From Puia dinghuensis (GTDB lineage: Bacteria; Bacteroidota; Bacteroidia; Chitinophagales; Chitinophagaceae): a stretch of DNA of 64,000 bases. The stretch is taken from positions 1 to 64,000 of the forward strand of contig JAMFSL010000079.1 in assembly GCA_026225275.1 (NCBI GenBank), read 5' to 3'. This document shows, one piece after another, positions 16,718 through 26,876 of the stretch. Positions within the stretch are counted from its first letter, which is position 1. Every line of letters starts with the position of its first letter. Both the position numbers and the translations under genes were made by a program. The notes under the pieces were generated by a model. That model saw nothing but the letters and a program-made list of their open reading frames with translations. It had not been told where the DNA came from and made no database searches.

Positions 16718-19700
16718 ATGAAAGATTTTGGCAATGGCCATGCTTTGCCCGGGCTTTCCCGAACTCACCACCAAATGCTGCTGGCAATGAAGCTGACAAT
16801 TTTTTTACTGACTGCTGCTCTCTGTCAGGTCCGGGCGAACGTTTTCTCCCAGAACGTTACTTTGTCGGGACGCAATCTTCCGTTGAAGACGGTCTTCAAA
16901 CAGATTGAATCACAGACGGGCTATGCGTTTTTCTACAACAATGAAACATTGAAAGATGCCGCCCCCGTTACGATAGAGGTGAAGAGCATTCCGCTGGAGA
17001 ATGTACTGCGTATTCTTTTCGCTGGCCAGCCGCTGAGCTACAGTATACAAAACAATACAGTCTTTGTCATCGCGAAGGAAGTCAGGTCTGCTTCGGTTTC
17101 TGCCGATACGTCGGCGCCACAGAAGGGTCTGCCCGCGGGAGCAATACTCCTTAAAGGAAGAGTGGTGGACAAAGACGGACAAGGCTTGCCCGGGGTAACG
17201 ATCAGCCTCCTGGGAACGAAGTTAATGTGGACGGCCACACAGGATGGCTCTTTCACGGGTCTGTTGCTGCCGGACGTTATCGGCTCGCACCGGGTGCTGG
17301 CGTTTTCCAGTATAGGGTATGCCACCAGGGACCAGGCCATTCCTGCTTCAGGAAAATTCATGCTTGTCGATCTTGATGAAAGCGCCAATACCCTGGATGA
17401 AGTCCAGACGACAGCGTTCTCGAAAACATCCGTTCGTTTCAACACGGGTGATATCACTACTATCCAATCGCAGGAGATCGCCCGTAACCCGGTCGATAAT
17501 GTACTAGAAGCCCTTCAAGGCCGGGTCGCGGGCATGCAGGTGACCAGCTATAGCGGCCAGACGAATGGTGCTTATGGTGTCCAGATCCGCAGCGTCAATA
17601 CCCTGGCAGGTGGGCTGAATCCTTATCCGCAACAACAGTTTAATGATCTCACAGGCCAGCCGTTGTATATCGTGGATGGCGTGGAATATCCGGCCAACGG
17701 CCCTCTTCCCATGATGACGCCCCCGACAAATCCGCTGGAAAGCGGTAATGCGCTCAATTATCTGGACCCTTCGCAATTCGAATCGATCAATGTCCTGAAG
17801 GGCGCGGATGCCACGGCCATCTATGGCTCAAGGGGCGCATTCGGGGTTATCCTGATCACGACAAAAAAGGCCCGGCCAGGTAAACCCGCGTTTAATGCCA
17901 ATGTGCAACAGGGTTTTTCCGAGAACGGACCCACCCCCAAGCTGCTGAATACGCAGCAATACCTGGCACTGAGACACAACGCATTTGCCAATGACGGCGC
18001 TACTCCGGGCCTGGGTGACTGGGATGTCAACGGAACCTGGGATTCGACTAAGAATACCAACTGGCAGAAATTCTTTGCCGGGGGGCATGCACCTACAACC
18101 AGGGCGTCGGTCGGCTATAGCGGCGGGACGGACTACAGCAGTTTTCTGGTCAGCGGCACGTATACGAAAATCGAAAATGTAGAGCTGGACCGGGGGGCCG
18201 TCCAACAGGGCGGTATAAATTTCAGCATCCGCACGATTACACCTAACAAGAAATTCAGCCTCGCTTTATCCGGCGGCTACAATGTGAACGCCGATAACCG
18301 GGTACCGGTGGAATTTACCAACACATCATACCTTGACCAGGCACCCGATGCGCAGCTACCCTATTTGCCCAACGGACAGCTGAACTGGGCCAATGGATAC
18401 AACCAGGCGGCAGTCCTGAACACTCTTTATAAAAATACTACGGATAACCTGCTGGCCAGTATGACCCTGACCTATAGTCCGATAAAAGGACTTTCCATTA
18501 TTGCCGCGGGGGGTTATAGCGATATTTCCGCTAAAGAGTTTCTCGGTTCGCCGTCCACCATCTTCAATCCCCTGACGTTCGTGGCTTCCGAGACGAGCAG
18601 TACCCTGAATATTTACGAGGTAAGGGTCATCAGCGCCGATCCGCGCATCCAATATTCCAATACGCTTTGGAAAAAAGGCGTGCTGGATGTCATTGCCGGC
18701 GGGAGCATCAGGGATAAGCTGACCCAGCAGGATGCGGTGGCGGGATCCGATTTTCTAAGCGATCAGCTGCTGCGGGACCCGGCATCGGCCCCGCAATCGA
18801 ACCTGTCGGCAGTATACACCACGCTTCCCGACCGGTATACCGGTATATTTACCCAAATCAAATTCCGCTGGGCCGATAAATACCTCCTGGACCTGAATGG
18901 CCGCCGGGACGGATCTTCCGATTTTGGTAACGACCGGCAATTCGGCAATTTCGGGTCGGTCGGCGGAGGATGGATCATCAGCGAGGAACCATGGTTTAAA
19001 AGCCTCCTTTCGGTAGTAGACTTCCTGAAACTAAAAGGCAGCTATGGTCTGGTGGGCGGCAATTCTTTAAGCCCCTTCAGTTTCCTCAGCACCTATCAGG
19101 TCTCTAGCAATACATACGAGGGCGGGAATGCGTTGACGCCAAACAATCTTTTCAATCCTTATCTGCATTGGGAAACGGACAGGAATACGGAAGGCGGAAT
19201 CACTTTTGGCCTGTTAAAGGACCGGATCACTGCAGACGTCATCTATTATTCCGACCATGTAAGCGATCAGCTGGGCTCGCAGGCGCTGGCCAGCATCACA
19301 GGATACCCAGCTGTCACCGTGAATCTGCCGGCAACGATCCACACCTATGGCACGGAGGTGACACTTACCACGCATAACATTCGCACGAAGCAGTTCACCT
19401 GGGACATGAAGGTCAACTTCACCGCTCCACGGACTAAGCTATTGGCTTATCCTGGCTTGAATACCCTGGTGGGCAATGCCAACTGGGTCATCGGCAAACC
19501 TATTACAGGCGTCAAGCTGTATCGCTATGCAGGGGTGGACCCGGCCAAAGGAGTGTATAATTTTTATGACTCCGCCGGAGTAAAAGGAGAATATACCCCC
19601 ATCTTAAGCCCCACTCAACTCAATCCGCTGACCGATAAGACCGCTTTCGTTGATCTGGCGCCGGACTGGTACGGCGGTATTGTCAACTCCTTTACCTATA

Positions 19701-20143
19701 AGAGCTTCAGCACGGACTTCCTGGTGTCCGTCACCAAACGGGAGGGTCCCAATTACCTGGGCTTTCAAACTTTTCCAATGGGACAGTTCAATGCCAACTG
19801 GCCGGCTGACCTGGCTGCCAAGCGATGGATGAAACCGGGAGATAAGACTAACGTTCCCGCGGCAACCCAGGGCATCATCGGCTATTTCGACCAAACCAAT
19901 TTTGCTGCCAGCACGGGCGCTTTTACCAATGCTACGTATGCCCGCCTCCAGAACCTTAGCCTCAGTTATCATTTCCCTTCCGGCGTAGTGCATCGCGCGG
20001 GTGCCACGCAGGCATCCGTCTATATATCAGGACAGAACCTGCTGACGGTTTCCAAATATCGCGACCTCGATCCTGAGAACATGAGAGCCGGGCACCTTCC
20101 TCCGCTACGTGTATTCACCGGAGGCATTAACGTAACTTTTTAA
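16718..20143 (+). CDS. SusC/RagA-type TonB-linked outer-membrane transporter with STN signalling domain
   Basis: An 1141-residue outer-membrane transporter. Residues 1-40 are a long signal region (MKLTIFLLTAALC core), 46-119 an STN domain that can contact FecR in the periplasm, about 144-230 a carboxypeptidase-regulatory-like beta domain, about 235-385 the TonB plug (with LKGADATAIYGSRGAFGVILITTKKA type motif of SusC proteins), and the rest a 22-strand barrel ending in aromatic residue (INVTF). With SusD it forms a bivalve-like uptake complex driven by TonB. The STN domain and the upstream sigma/FecR pair mean its own expression is substrate-induced. Neighbouring proteases suggest peptides as cargo (inference). 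Confidence 0.95.
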   Translation: MKDFGNGHALPGLSRTHHQMLLAMKLTIFLLTAALCQVRANVFSQNVTLSGRNLPLKTVFKQIESQTGYAFFYNNETLKDAAPVTIEVKSIPLENVLRILFAGQPLSYSIQNNTVFVIAKEVRSASVSADTSAPQKGLPAGAILLKGRVVDKDGQGLPGVTISLLGTKLMWTATQDGSFTGLLLPDVIGSHRVLAFSSIGYATRDQAIPASGKFMLVDLDESANTLDEVQTTAFSKTSVRFNTGDITTIQSQEIARNPVDNVLEALQGRVAGMQVTSYSGQTNGAYGVQIRSVNTLAGGLNPYPQQQFNDLTGQPLYIVDGVEYPANGPLPMMTPPTNPLESGNALNYLDPSQFESINVLKGADATAIYGSRGAFGVILITTKKARPGKPAFNANVQQGFSENGPTPKLLNTQQYLALRHNAFANDGATPGLGDWDVNGTWDSTKNTNWQKFFAGGHAPTTRASVGYSGGTDYSSFLVSGTYTKIENVELDRGAVQQGGINFSIRTITPNKKFSLALSGGYNVNADNRVPVEFTNTSYLDQAPDAQLPYLPNGQLNWANGYNQAAVLNTLYKNTTDNLLASMTLTYSPIKGLSIIAAGGYSDISAKEFLGSPSTIFNPLTFVASETSSTLNIYEVRVISADPRIQYSNTLWKKGVLDVIAGGSIRDKLTQQDAVAGSDFLSDQLLRDPASAPQSNLSAVYTTLPDRYTGIFTQIKFRWADKYLLDLNGRRDGSSDFGNDRQFGNFGSVGGGWIISEEPWFKSLLSVVDFLKLKGSYGLVGGNSLSPFSFLSTYQVSSNTYEGGNALTPNNLFNPYLHWETDRNTEGGITFGLLKDRITADVIYYSDHVSDQLGSQALASITGYPAVTVNLPATIHTYGTEVTLTTHNIRTKQFTWDMKVNFTAPRTKLLAYPGLNTLVGNANWVIGKPITGVKLYRYAGVDPAKGVYNFYDSAGVKGEYTPILSPTQLNPLTDKTAFVDLAPDWYGGIVNSFTYKSFSTDFLVSVTKREGPNYLGFQTFPMGQFNANWPADLAAKRWMKPGDKTNVPAATQGIIGYFDQTNFAASTGAFTNATYARLQNLSLSYHFPSGVVHRAGATQASVYISGQNLLTVSKYRDLDPENMRAGHLPPLRVFTGGINVTF

Positions 20144-20154
20144 ATCACCCCATC

Positions 20155-21630
20155 ATGAATTCCCTCTTTCAATATATAACACCCTCTTTCAGGAAATCGC
20201 TTGCCCTCTGCCTGCTTTTCCTTGCCCCCTTTGCCGGCTGCCGGAAATACCTGGAGGCACCTCTGCCCATCAATGAGGTAACAACGGCCTCCGTCTTTAC
20301 GACGGATAATTCCAGCGCCGCCGCACTCAACAGCATATACAACGCTGCCTATACCCAAGGCTTTTTCGACGGCACCGGTTCTGTAGGATATTTGACCGGC
20401 TTATACGGAGATGAGCTGACAAATCTATCTTCCCTCCCAAACCAGACGGCTTTATACCAGGACGCCGTCAGCAGCACAATAGGTGGGGTGACGGAACTAT
20501 GGACCGCCTTTTATGCACAACTGTATTCAGTTAATCTGGCGATCGAAAACCTGCCTTCCCAATCCATAGTGGCGGTTCCCCATAGGAATCAGTGGCTGGG
20601 AGAAGCCTACTTCCTTCGTGGGCTGTTGTACTTTTACCTGGCCAATCTGTACGGTACAGCCCCCCTTGTGCTCGGCTCGAACTATGCAGCCAACAATACG
20701 CTGGCCAGGAGTCCGCAGACGGATGTCTATGCACAGATCGTTTCAGACCTTAAACAGGCAAAGACCCTGCTTTCCACCAGCTACTACAATGCCAATGGGG
20801 ATACCACTGCCGACAGAGGACGACCAAACGGCATGACAGCCTCGGCGCTGCTGGCCAAAACCTATCTCTACACTGGTGACTGGCAAGATGCAGAAATGCA
20901 GGCGGACAGCATAATAGCCGATGCGGCGGATTACCATTTGGCCAGTCCCCGGCAAACTTTTGTGATCGGCAGCCCCGAAGTGATCTGGGGGATCGAGCCT
21001 GATGCTGGTTTCTACTACCCTTATGTGGAGGCCGATGTGCTGGCCTATTATGTACCACAAGGCAACGTTCCGGCCAATGCGGCTGTAGAGGTCAGTCTGA
21101 GCGATTCTCTGGTCAATGCTTTTGAGCCGGGGGACCTTCGGTATACGGATTGGGTGGGTGTCGATTCGGTAGCATCGGGCGGAACGGGACCGGCTACCTA
21201 CTACTATTATGCGTACAAGTACCAGGGCAATGGTTCTTATACCGCTCCACAGGAATATGTGACGATGTTTCGGCTGGGAGAGCTGTACCTGATCCGCGCC
21301 GAGGCCAGGGCCCAGCAAGGGAACTTAGGTGGGGCAGCTTCGGATCTGAATACTGTTCGGGCCCGGGCCACCCTTCCGCCTACTACCGCCGCCACGCAAA
21401 CGGATATGCTCAGCGCCATCGCCCGCGAACGCAGAGTCGAATTATTCTGTGAGAACGGCAACCGGTTTTTCGATCTCCGCAGAACGGAAATGCTGACCCC
21501 GCTGATGGAAGTCATCGCTCCTCAAAAAGGCGGCGCCTGGAATACCAACGGATTTCAGCAATGGTGGCCTATTCCGCTGACGGATATACAAAACGGCCCG
21601 AATCTGACACAAACGCCAGGGTTTCAATAA
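20155..21630 (+). CDS. SusD/RagB-type substrate-binding outer-membrane lipoprotein
   Basis: A 491-residue lipoprotein that caps the SusC barrel at the cell surface. The N-terminus carries a lipoprotein signal with lipobox FAGC (Cys29). The body shows the helix/TPR-like layout of SusD: EAYFLRGLLYFYLANLYG, MTASALLAKTYLYTGDW, the late LYLIRAEARAQQGN and the C-terminal IARERRVELFCENGNRFFDLRR followed by WWPIP. It starts 11 bp after susC and is surely in the same operon. Ligand specificity cannot be read from sequence. Confidence 0.95.
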   Translation: MNSLFQYITPSFRKSLALCLLFLAPFAGCRKYLEAPLPINEVTTASVFTTDNSSAAALNSIYNAAYTQGFFDGTGSVGYLTGLYGDELTNLSSLPNQTALYQDAVSSTIGGVTELWTAFYAQLYSVNLAIENLPSQSIVAVPHRNQWLGEAYFLRGLLYFYLANLYGTAPLVLGSNYAANNTLARSPQTDVYAQIVSDLKQAKTLLSTSYYNANGDTTADRGRPNGMTASALLAKTYLYTGDWQDAEMQADSIIADAADYHLASPRQTFVIGSPEVIWGIEPDAGFYYPYVEADVLAYYVPQGNVPANAAVEVSLSDSLVNAFEPGDLRYTDWVGVDSVASGGTGPATYYYYAYKYQGNGSYTAPQEYVTMFRLGELYLIRAEARAQQGNLGGAASDLNTVRARATLPPTTAATQTDMLSAIARERRVELFCENGNRFFDLRRTEMLTPLMEVIAPQKGGAWNTNGFQQWWPIPLTDIQNGPNLTQTPGFQ

Positions 21631-21651
21631 ATAAAAAACAACCGCTTACTT

Positions 21652-24165
21652 ATGCATTCTTGTTTGAAGCGCCATGCAGTGATGGCACTGGCGATGATCT
21701 TTTGTCAAATAGTTATAGTAGAGAATCTGGCTGCACAGGACAGCACCAGGAAGGATATCGTCCGCAAGGATACGGCAAAGACCAAAATGAAATCCTACAA
21801 AGAAGTCGTTCCTTCAACGGCAAAGACCTCCAATGGATTCTTTTCCGTACACAAGGTAGAAGATCGTTATTTACTCGAGATCCCGGACTCGCTGTTGGGC
21901 AGGGATCTGCTGATCGTCAACCGGATCGTGAAAGCCGCTGCCGGGCCCACTCCCATCAAGATACTGGGAGGCGGCGCTTTTTCCTATGCCGGCGATGAGG
22001 TGGGCGAGACAGTCGTACGCCTGGAAAAGCTGACAGACGACAAGATATTCCTCAGGACTGTCTCTTTCCAGGAACGCTCCTCAGACAGCTCCGCCAATGG
22101 CTTGTATTGGAACGTCCTTAACAATAACGTCCAGCCGATAGAGGCGGCTTTTCCAATCAAGGCCATCAACGCAGGGGCCGCCACCAGCGTCATCGATGTG
22201 ACGGATTTCGTCAGCAGTGAAAATGCGGTATTGTATTTTCCTCCGGCCATCAAGACTTTTATGGCGATCACAACAGTGGCCGCGGACAGGTCTTATATTG
22301 AGAAGATACAGGCTTTCCCGATGAATATCGAAATCCGGACGGTGAGGACATACAATGGCGCCGCGAGCGGATTAGGAGCTGCCGGGCCACCGCGTACCTA
22401 TGAAATGAACAGCTCTTTGCTTTTGTTGCCAAAGGTGCCGATGCACAGTCGGCCGGGTGACCGGCGCATAGGATTCTTTATGGATTCGTATGTGGATTAT
22501 GACGTTAATCCCCAGGGCATAAAAAAGGAAACGAATATCTGGAAGTGGAGGATCGAGCCCAAAGAAGAAGACATGCAAAAATACAAGCGGGGAGAGCTCG
22601 TAGAACCTAAAAATCCAATCGTCATTTATATCGATCCTTTGACCCCTAAAAAATGGGTTCCTTACCTGATCGCGGGCATCGACGACTGGCAGGTAACCTT
22701 TCAGCAGGCGGGATTTAAAAATGCGATCTTGGGCAAAGAGGCGCCCGTGGGCGATTCTACCTGGAGCATGGAGGATGCCCGTCATTCGGTGCTGGTGTAT
22801 AAGCCTTCCGATATCGAGAACGCCAGCGGGCCCAGCGTTAAGGATCCCCGAAGCGGCGAGATCCTGGAGACGCATATCAATTGGTACCACAATGTAATGG
22901 AGCTGCTCTACAAATGGTATTTTGTCCAGGCAGGAGCCATAGATCCCCGCGCAAGAAAGCCCCGGTTCGACGACTCCTTAATGGGGAACCTCATCCGCTT
23001 CGTTTCTTCCCACGAGATAGGACATACGCTTGGGCTAATGCATAATTTCGGGGCTTCTTCGACCGTGCCCGTAGAGAACCTTCGGAACAAAACCTGGGTG
23101 GAGGCGCATGGTCACTGCCCGTCCATCATGGACTATGCCCGGTTTAATTATGTAGCGCAGCCCGAAGACAGCATTAGTGAAAAAGGGATATTCCCGCGGA
23201 TAGGCGACTACGACAAATGGGCCATACAATGGGGCTATACTTATTTGCCGGATACAACTCCCCAGGAGGAAGAGAACGCCATATTGAATAAATGGATAGT
23301 GGATAAGCTGGCCTCCGGTCCGCAATATTTTTATGGCAGCCAGCTGGATCCAATGGATCCGATGGATGCCCGGATCCGCAATGAAGATCCCAGGGATCAG
23401 AACGAAGACATCGGGGATGATGCGATGGCAGCCGGTGGTTATGGTATCAAAAACCTGAAAAGGATTGAACCCCATATGTTAGAATGGACCCGGGAACCGC
23501 ATGAATCCTACGATAAGGTAGGAGAAATGTACCAGGAAGTCGTCACGCAGTATGGAAGATATATGGGACATGTGCTGAAGAATGTGGGCGGCGTGATGAC
23601 GACCCCGAAGACCATCGATCAGCCGGGAACGGTGTTCTCTTTTCCTACAAAGGAAAAGCAGCAGCGGGCAATGGCCTTTTTAACGGACCAGTTGTTCATC
23701 ACGCCATCCTGGCTCAATGATACGAAGTTGTTTAACCTGGCGCAGGTTGATTTCAGCAGCGTGGCCCGGGTGCAAACGATGGTGCTGGAGGGGTTGCTGG
23801 AGCCGGGACGTATCAACCGGTTATTGTATCAGCAGGAATATGAAGGGGCTAAGGCTTATACAGCGGAAGAGATGCTGCATGACCTGAAACAAGGCGTTTT
23901 TACCGAGCTGACGACCGGGAAACCCATAGAGGTATACCGCAGAAACCTGCAGAAAGTCTATGTAGAGAGGCTTTGCAAACTCATTTCGCCGAAGGGCACT
24001 ACGAACAGGGATAATGACTGCCTGTCTATCCTCAAGGCTCATGCAAGGGTGTTGGAAACGGAAATAAAAGGGACGGCCTCGCGCACGCCGGCCGGCCTTA
24101 CCCACGAACACCTGATAGATCTGGCAGAACGCCTGGACCTGGCGCTTAACCCTAAATCAGAATAA
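21652..24165 (+). CDS. Exported zinc-dependent metalloprotease (DUF5117/DUF4953 type)
   Basis: An 837-residue exported protein with an N-terminal signal (residues 1-29). The zinc site HEIGHTLGLMHN (His454, Glu455, His458, His464) is the HExxHxxGxxH metzincin form and is followed by a Met-turn region SIMDYARFNY. Flanking parts match the DUF5118/DUF5117 N-terminal region and the DUF4953 C-terminal region of Bacteroidota SusCD-linked proteases. It lies 21 bp after susD and is probably cotranscribed, so it likely trims proteins or peptides at the surface or in the periplasm for uptake by the SusCD pair. Confidence 0.9.
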   Translation: MHSCLKRHAVMALAMIFCQIVIVENLAAQDSTRKDIVRKDTAKTKMKSYKEVVPSTAKTSNGFFSVHKVEDRYLLEIPDSLLGRDLLIVNRIVKAAAGPTPIKILGGGAFSYAGDEVGETVVRLEKLTDDKIFLRTVSFQERSSDSSANGLYWNVLNNNVQPIEAAFPIKAINAGAATSVIDVTDFVSSENAVLYFPPAIKTFMAITTVAADRSYIEKIQAFPMNIEIRTVRTYNGAASGLGAAGPPRTYEMNSSLLLLPKVPMHSRPGDRRIGFFMDSYVDYDVNPQGIKKETNIWKWRIEPKEEDMQKYKRGELVEPKNPIVIYIDPLTPKKWVPYLIAGIDDWQVTFQQAGFKNAILGKEAPVGDSTWSMEDARHSVLVYKPSDIENASGPSVKDPRSGEILETHINWYHNVMELLYKWYFVQAGAIDPRARKPRFDDSLMGNLIRFVSSHEIGHTLGLMHNFGASSTVPVENLRNKTWVEAHGHCPSIMDYARFNYVAQPEDSISEKGIFPRIGDYDKWAIQWGYTYLPDTTPQEEENAILNKWIVDKLASGPQYFYGSQLDPMDPMDARIRNEDPRDQNEDIGDDAMAAGGYGIKNLKRIEPHMLEWTREPHESYDKVGEMYQEVVTQYGRYMGHVLKNVGGVMTTPKTIDQPGTVFSFPTKEKQQRAMAFLTDQLFITPSWLNDTKLFNLAQVDFSSVARVQTMVLEGLLEPGRINRLLYQQEYEGAKAYTAEEMLHDLKQGVFTELTTGKPIEVYRRNLQKVYVERLCKLISPKGTTNRDNDCLSILKAHARVLETEIKGTASRTPAGLTHEHLIDLAERLDLALNPKSE

Positions 24166-24223
24166 ATAACTATTTTGCCGCTGCACGCGCGTACGTATAG
24201 ATCACCAATCCGGCGGCAGTTTT

Positions 24224-26656
24224 ATGGTAAAAAAATGGATATTGATTTGGGGCTGCCTCCTACTGTCTGGCGCAGTCTGGTCACAGGAAAGTGACACCAT
24301 ACTCGATGGGGAAATGCACATCTGGACCCGCTATGCAGAACGGCACCGGTCACCGGGCCTGTTCCTGCACCTGGACAAATCGGTGTATGAACATACGGAA
24401 CATATCCAGTTTACGGCATGGCTGTTGGACGGCCAGCGGGATACTACCCAGGTTCATGCTTTGTACGTGCTGCTGGTCGACCCTGCCACCCGGAGACTGG
24501 TGACCTTTGACCGCTTTGCCCTTTCCCGCTTTGCTGCGATTGGAGCACTATATCTTGCCGATACCCTGCATCCCGGTAAATATCTAGTCATGGCTTACAC
24601 CGACGATCGCCTGCAGGGGCTTGATCAGCCTGCCTTTCGTCAGGAGATCACTTTGTTGCCCGACCAGCCGCCGCCTTTCGACCTGGCGCTGCAACCGGAT
24701 ACGGCGCGGTTGAAATTTCGTGTCGGTACAGACTATGGGGGTCTTGCAGCCGGTGGCAGTTTCCACTACTTGCTGCAGGCCGATGGCCGGACGGTCGATT
24801 CAGGGGAGAAAAAGATCGATGCATTCGGTGAAGTAACGCTGGCGCTGCCAGCCTCGCAGGCCGCCACCGGTTCCACTCCTGGCCAGATCCTGTTAACCGC
24901 CATGGTCAAGCGTCAGGACCAGACAGCCTGGTTCTGGCAACCCATCGTCACAGCGCCCGCTGAATGGCGGGTACATTTTTATCCGGAAGGAGGGGATCTG
25001 GTGGCCGGTCGTCCCAGCCAGATCGGTATCGAAATCCGGGATGCTACCGGCGCGGCAGTGAGTACCCTCGGCCGGCTGCTGGAAAACAATCGTCCGGTGG
25101 CGGCCTTTGAGACCGATAGCAACGGTTTGGGATTGCTGATCACTGAATGTAAACGTGGGAACACTTATACAGTAGACTTCCCCGACAAGCCGGCTGGTGT
25201 CCGGATCAATGGCAGCATGCCTGCTATCCAACCGGAAGGCTATAGCCTGCTGGTGCCCGACGCAGTGGCGCGGGATTCTGTCGAAGTCCGGTTATACTTT
25301 CCCGCACCGGAGATGAAATGCCGGTTATTGATTTATAACGAACGCGAGGTCGTCTATGCTACAGCCCTGCTGGCGCATAAAGAGGCGGCCCGGATGAGCA
25401 TCCCCGTCAAGGATTGGCCGGCCGGAATGCTGACGATGACCCTATTCGACTCACAGGGCCTGCCTGTGGCGGAAAGACGGCTCTACCGCCCGTTGCCGGA
25501 CTTATCGGTGACCATTCTTCCGGATTCGGCAGTCTATCATCCCCGGTCGAAGATTCACCTGTTGATCCATGCCACCGATGAGAAAGGACAGGGAATGATG
25601 GCCGCTTTTTCTTTATCGACCGTTTTGTCAGAAAGATTAAACCCCAACCAGGATCCCGATATCCGGCGTTATGCAGCTATCGATCAGCATCTCATCACCG
25701 GTCCCTTACCGGGTACCGACCCGGGGTATGGCATGCCTGTCGTGGCCTGGGAAGACAATTCGACGATCAACCGGCTGCTGCTGACCCGCGGCTGGACACG
25801 CTATCACTGGCAGGAACTGGCGGCCGACAGCCTGGCTTTACCCGCCGGCGGATCCGCGGGGGATTATGGATATGTTCTGTATAAGGGAAAACAGCCCGGT
25901 AGGCCCGTGACCATGCTGGTGATGGGTGGCTCTCTGTCTCCATTCAGTTCTGACAGCGCCGGTCATTTCCGCATTCCGCCCGCTACACTGGTTTCAACCG
26001 CGAGTACCGATCTTGCCCTTTCCCTTGTGGGCGGCGACAAACAGGATGAATACCGCATCATGCTGCTCGACAGCTATGACAGCCTCAATCACTCGATGGC
26101 CGGCACATGGTACGTCCCTTTCCCCATAGCAGCGAAAGCATCAACAGCGCAGGAAAAAGCAGATCCGGCCTTTGCTCATGCCAAAACCCTGCAAAAGGTG
26201 ATCGTCACCCCTGGCGGAAAAGGCAATGAAGGCTGCCGGGATTATGTTTGCATGATGGGCATCCTCAATTGCAGGAACCATCTTTATGGCCGTAAGCCGG
26301 TAATAGGGGAAACAGTGCTGGTCGCCGACGGATTCAATCAATTCAGAAGAGAGGTCTATAGAGGCTGTGAGGTAACAGAAGAGGCCTTCCCGCCTTTTCT
26401 TCGCCGGGTAAAACCTATTCGATTGTTGAAAGAGGCATATGTCAACGACACTACTCCTATTCCCCCTTCGGCAACGGCGTTATATACGACACTCCATTGG
26501 GCGCCGCTGGTTGTGACCGACAACTCCGGCAATGCAGAAATCAGCTTTTATGCCAATGACCTACCCGGGCCCTATGTCAATGTGCTGCAAGGCATTTCTA
26601 CGCAGGGGGTGATCAGTAGCCGGTCATTCTTCACCATCACTAAGGATAATGAATGA
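24224..26656 (+). CDS. Exported MG2-type (alpha-2-macroglobulin-like domain) protein
   Basis: An 810-residue exported protein (signal residues 1-20). Around residues 48-130 it carries the beta-domain entry typical of Bacteroidota MG2 proteins (LFLHLDKSVYEHTEHIQFTA). The C-terminal part has a four-Cys stretch (CRDYVCMMGILNC and CEVTE) and the closing pattern LHWAPLVVTDNSGNAEISF, similar to MG proteins that hold a TonB-plug-like domain. No thioester motif is seen. The function of this family is not established; its position 58 bp after the metalloprotease suggests a role with that locus, perhaps handling protease products or proteases themselves. Confidence 0.7.
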   Translation: MVKKWILIWGCLLLSGAVWSQESDTILDGEMHIWTRYAERHRSPGLFLHLDKSVYEHTEHIQFTAWLLDGQRDTTQVHALYVLLVDPATRRLVTFDRFALSRFAAIGALYLADTLHPGKYLVMAYTDDRLQGLDQPAFRQEITLLPDQPPPFDLALQPDTARLKFRVGTDYGGLAAGGSFHYLLQADGRTVDSGEKKIDAFGEVTLALPASQAATGSTPGQILLTAMVKRQDQTAWFWQPIVTAPAEWRVHFYPEGGDLVAGRPSQIGIEIRDATGAAVSTLGRLLENNRPVAAFETDSNGLGLLITECKRGNTYTVDFPDKPAGVRINGSMPAIQPEGYSLLVPDAVARDSVEVRLYFPAPEMKCRLLIYNEREVVYATALLAHKEAARMSIPVKDWPAGMLTMTLFDSQGLPVAERRLYRPLPDLSVTILPDSAVYHPRSKIHLLIHATDEKGQGMMAAFSLSTVLSERLNPNQDPDIRRYAAIDQHLITGPLPGTDPGYGMPVVAWEDNSTINRLLLTRGWTRYHWQELAADSLALPAGGSAGDYGYVLYKGKQPGRPVTMLVMGGSLSPFSSDSAGHFRIPPATLVSTASTDLALSLVGGDKQDEYRIMLLDSYDSLNHSMAGTWYVPFPIAAKASTAQEKADPAFAHAKTLQKVIVTPGGKGNEGCRDYVCMMGILNCRNHLYGRKPVIGETVLVADGFNQFRREVYRGCEVTEEAFPPFLRRVKPIRLLKEAYVNDTTPIPPSATALYTTLHWAPLVVTDNSGNAEISFYANDLPGPYVNVLQGISTQGVISSRSFFTITKDNE

Positions 26657-26727
26657 GTGAAACATGTATTTTATGTTATTTCTGCCCGTACGAACCTCAT
26701 CAGCTAGGAAATTCGGGCGTTTTGACG

Positions 26728-26735
26728 TACTTTTG
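26728..26735 (+). promoter_or_regulatory. -7 box of typA
   Basis: TACTTTTG matches TAnnTTTG; a start just after it would give a leader of roughly 135 nt before the typA ATG. No clear -33 TTG is seen. Confidence 0.5.
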
Positions 26736-26876
26736 CCGCCAAAATGGGACGTCAGTCCCATGGCCGAAGGCCAGACTTAAGATGTCTGGTGCCTGAGGCT
26801 ACATTAAATAACAGCCGAAAGGCGACAGACCAAATGGGGGGCCAGGCGGATGCCGGCAGCCCGAGGATAAGATATT
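26736..26876 (+). ncRNA. Candidate structured 5' leader of typA
   Basis: About 140 nt with a run of compact hairpins: ATGGGAC/GTCCCAT (26744-26761, 4-nt loop); GGCC/GGCC (26762-26772); CCAGAC/GTCTGG (26771-26789), which shares bases with the previous one so the two exclude each other; then small GCC/GGC hairpins near 26791-26799 and 26813-26823. The G/C-rich stems separated by short A-rich joins look like a cis-regulatory RNA. I do not recognise an Rfam class. Could also be a non-regulatory structured leader. Confidence 0.4.

Noticed and set aside
26657-26876. Known riboswitch classes (TPP, cobalamin, SAM, fluoride, c-di-GMP) in the typA leader
   Set aside because: None of the conserved core sequences I know for these classes can be placed in the leader.
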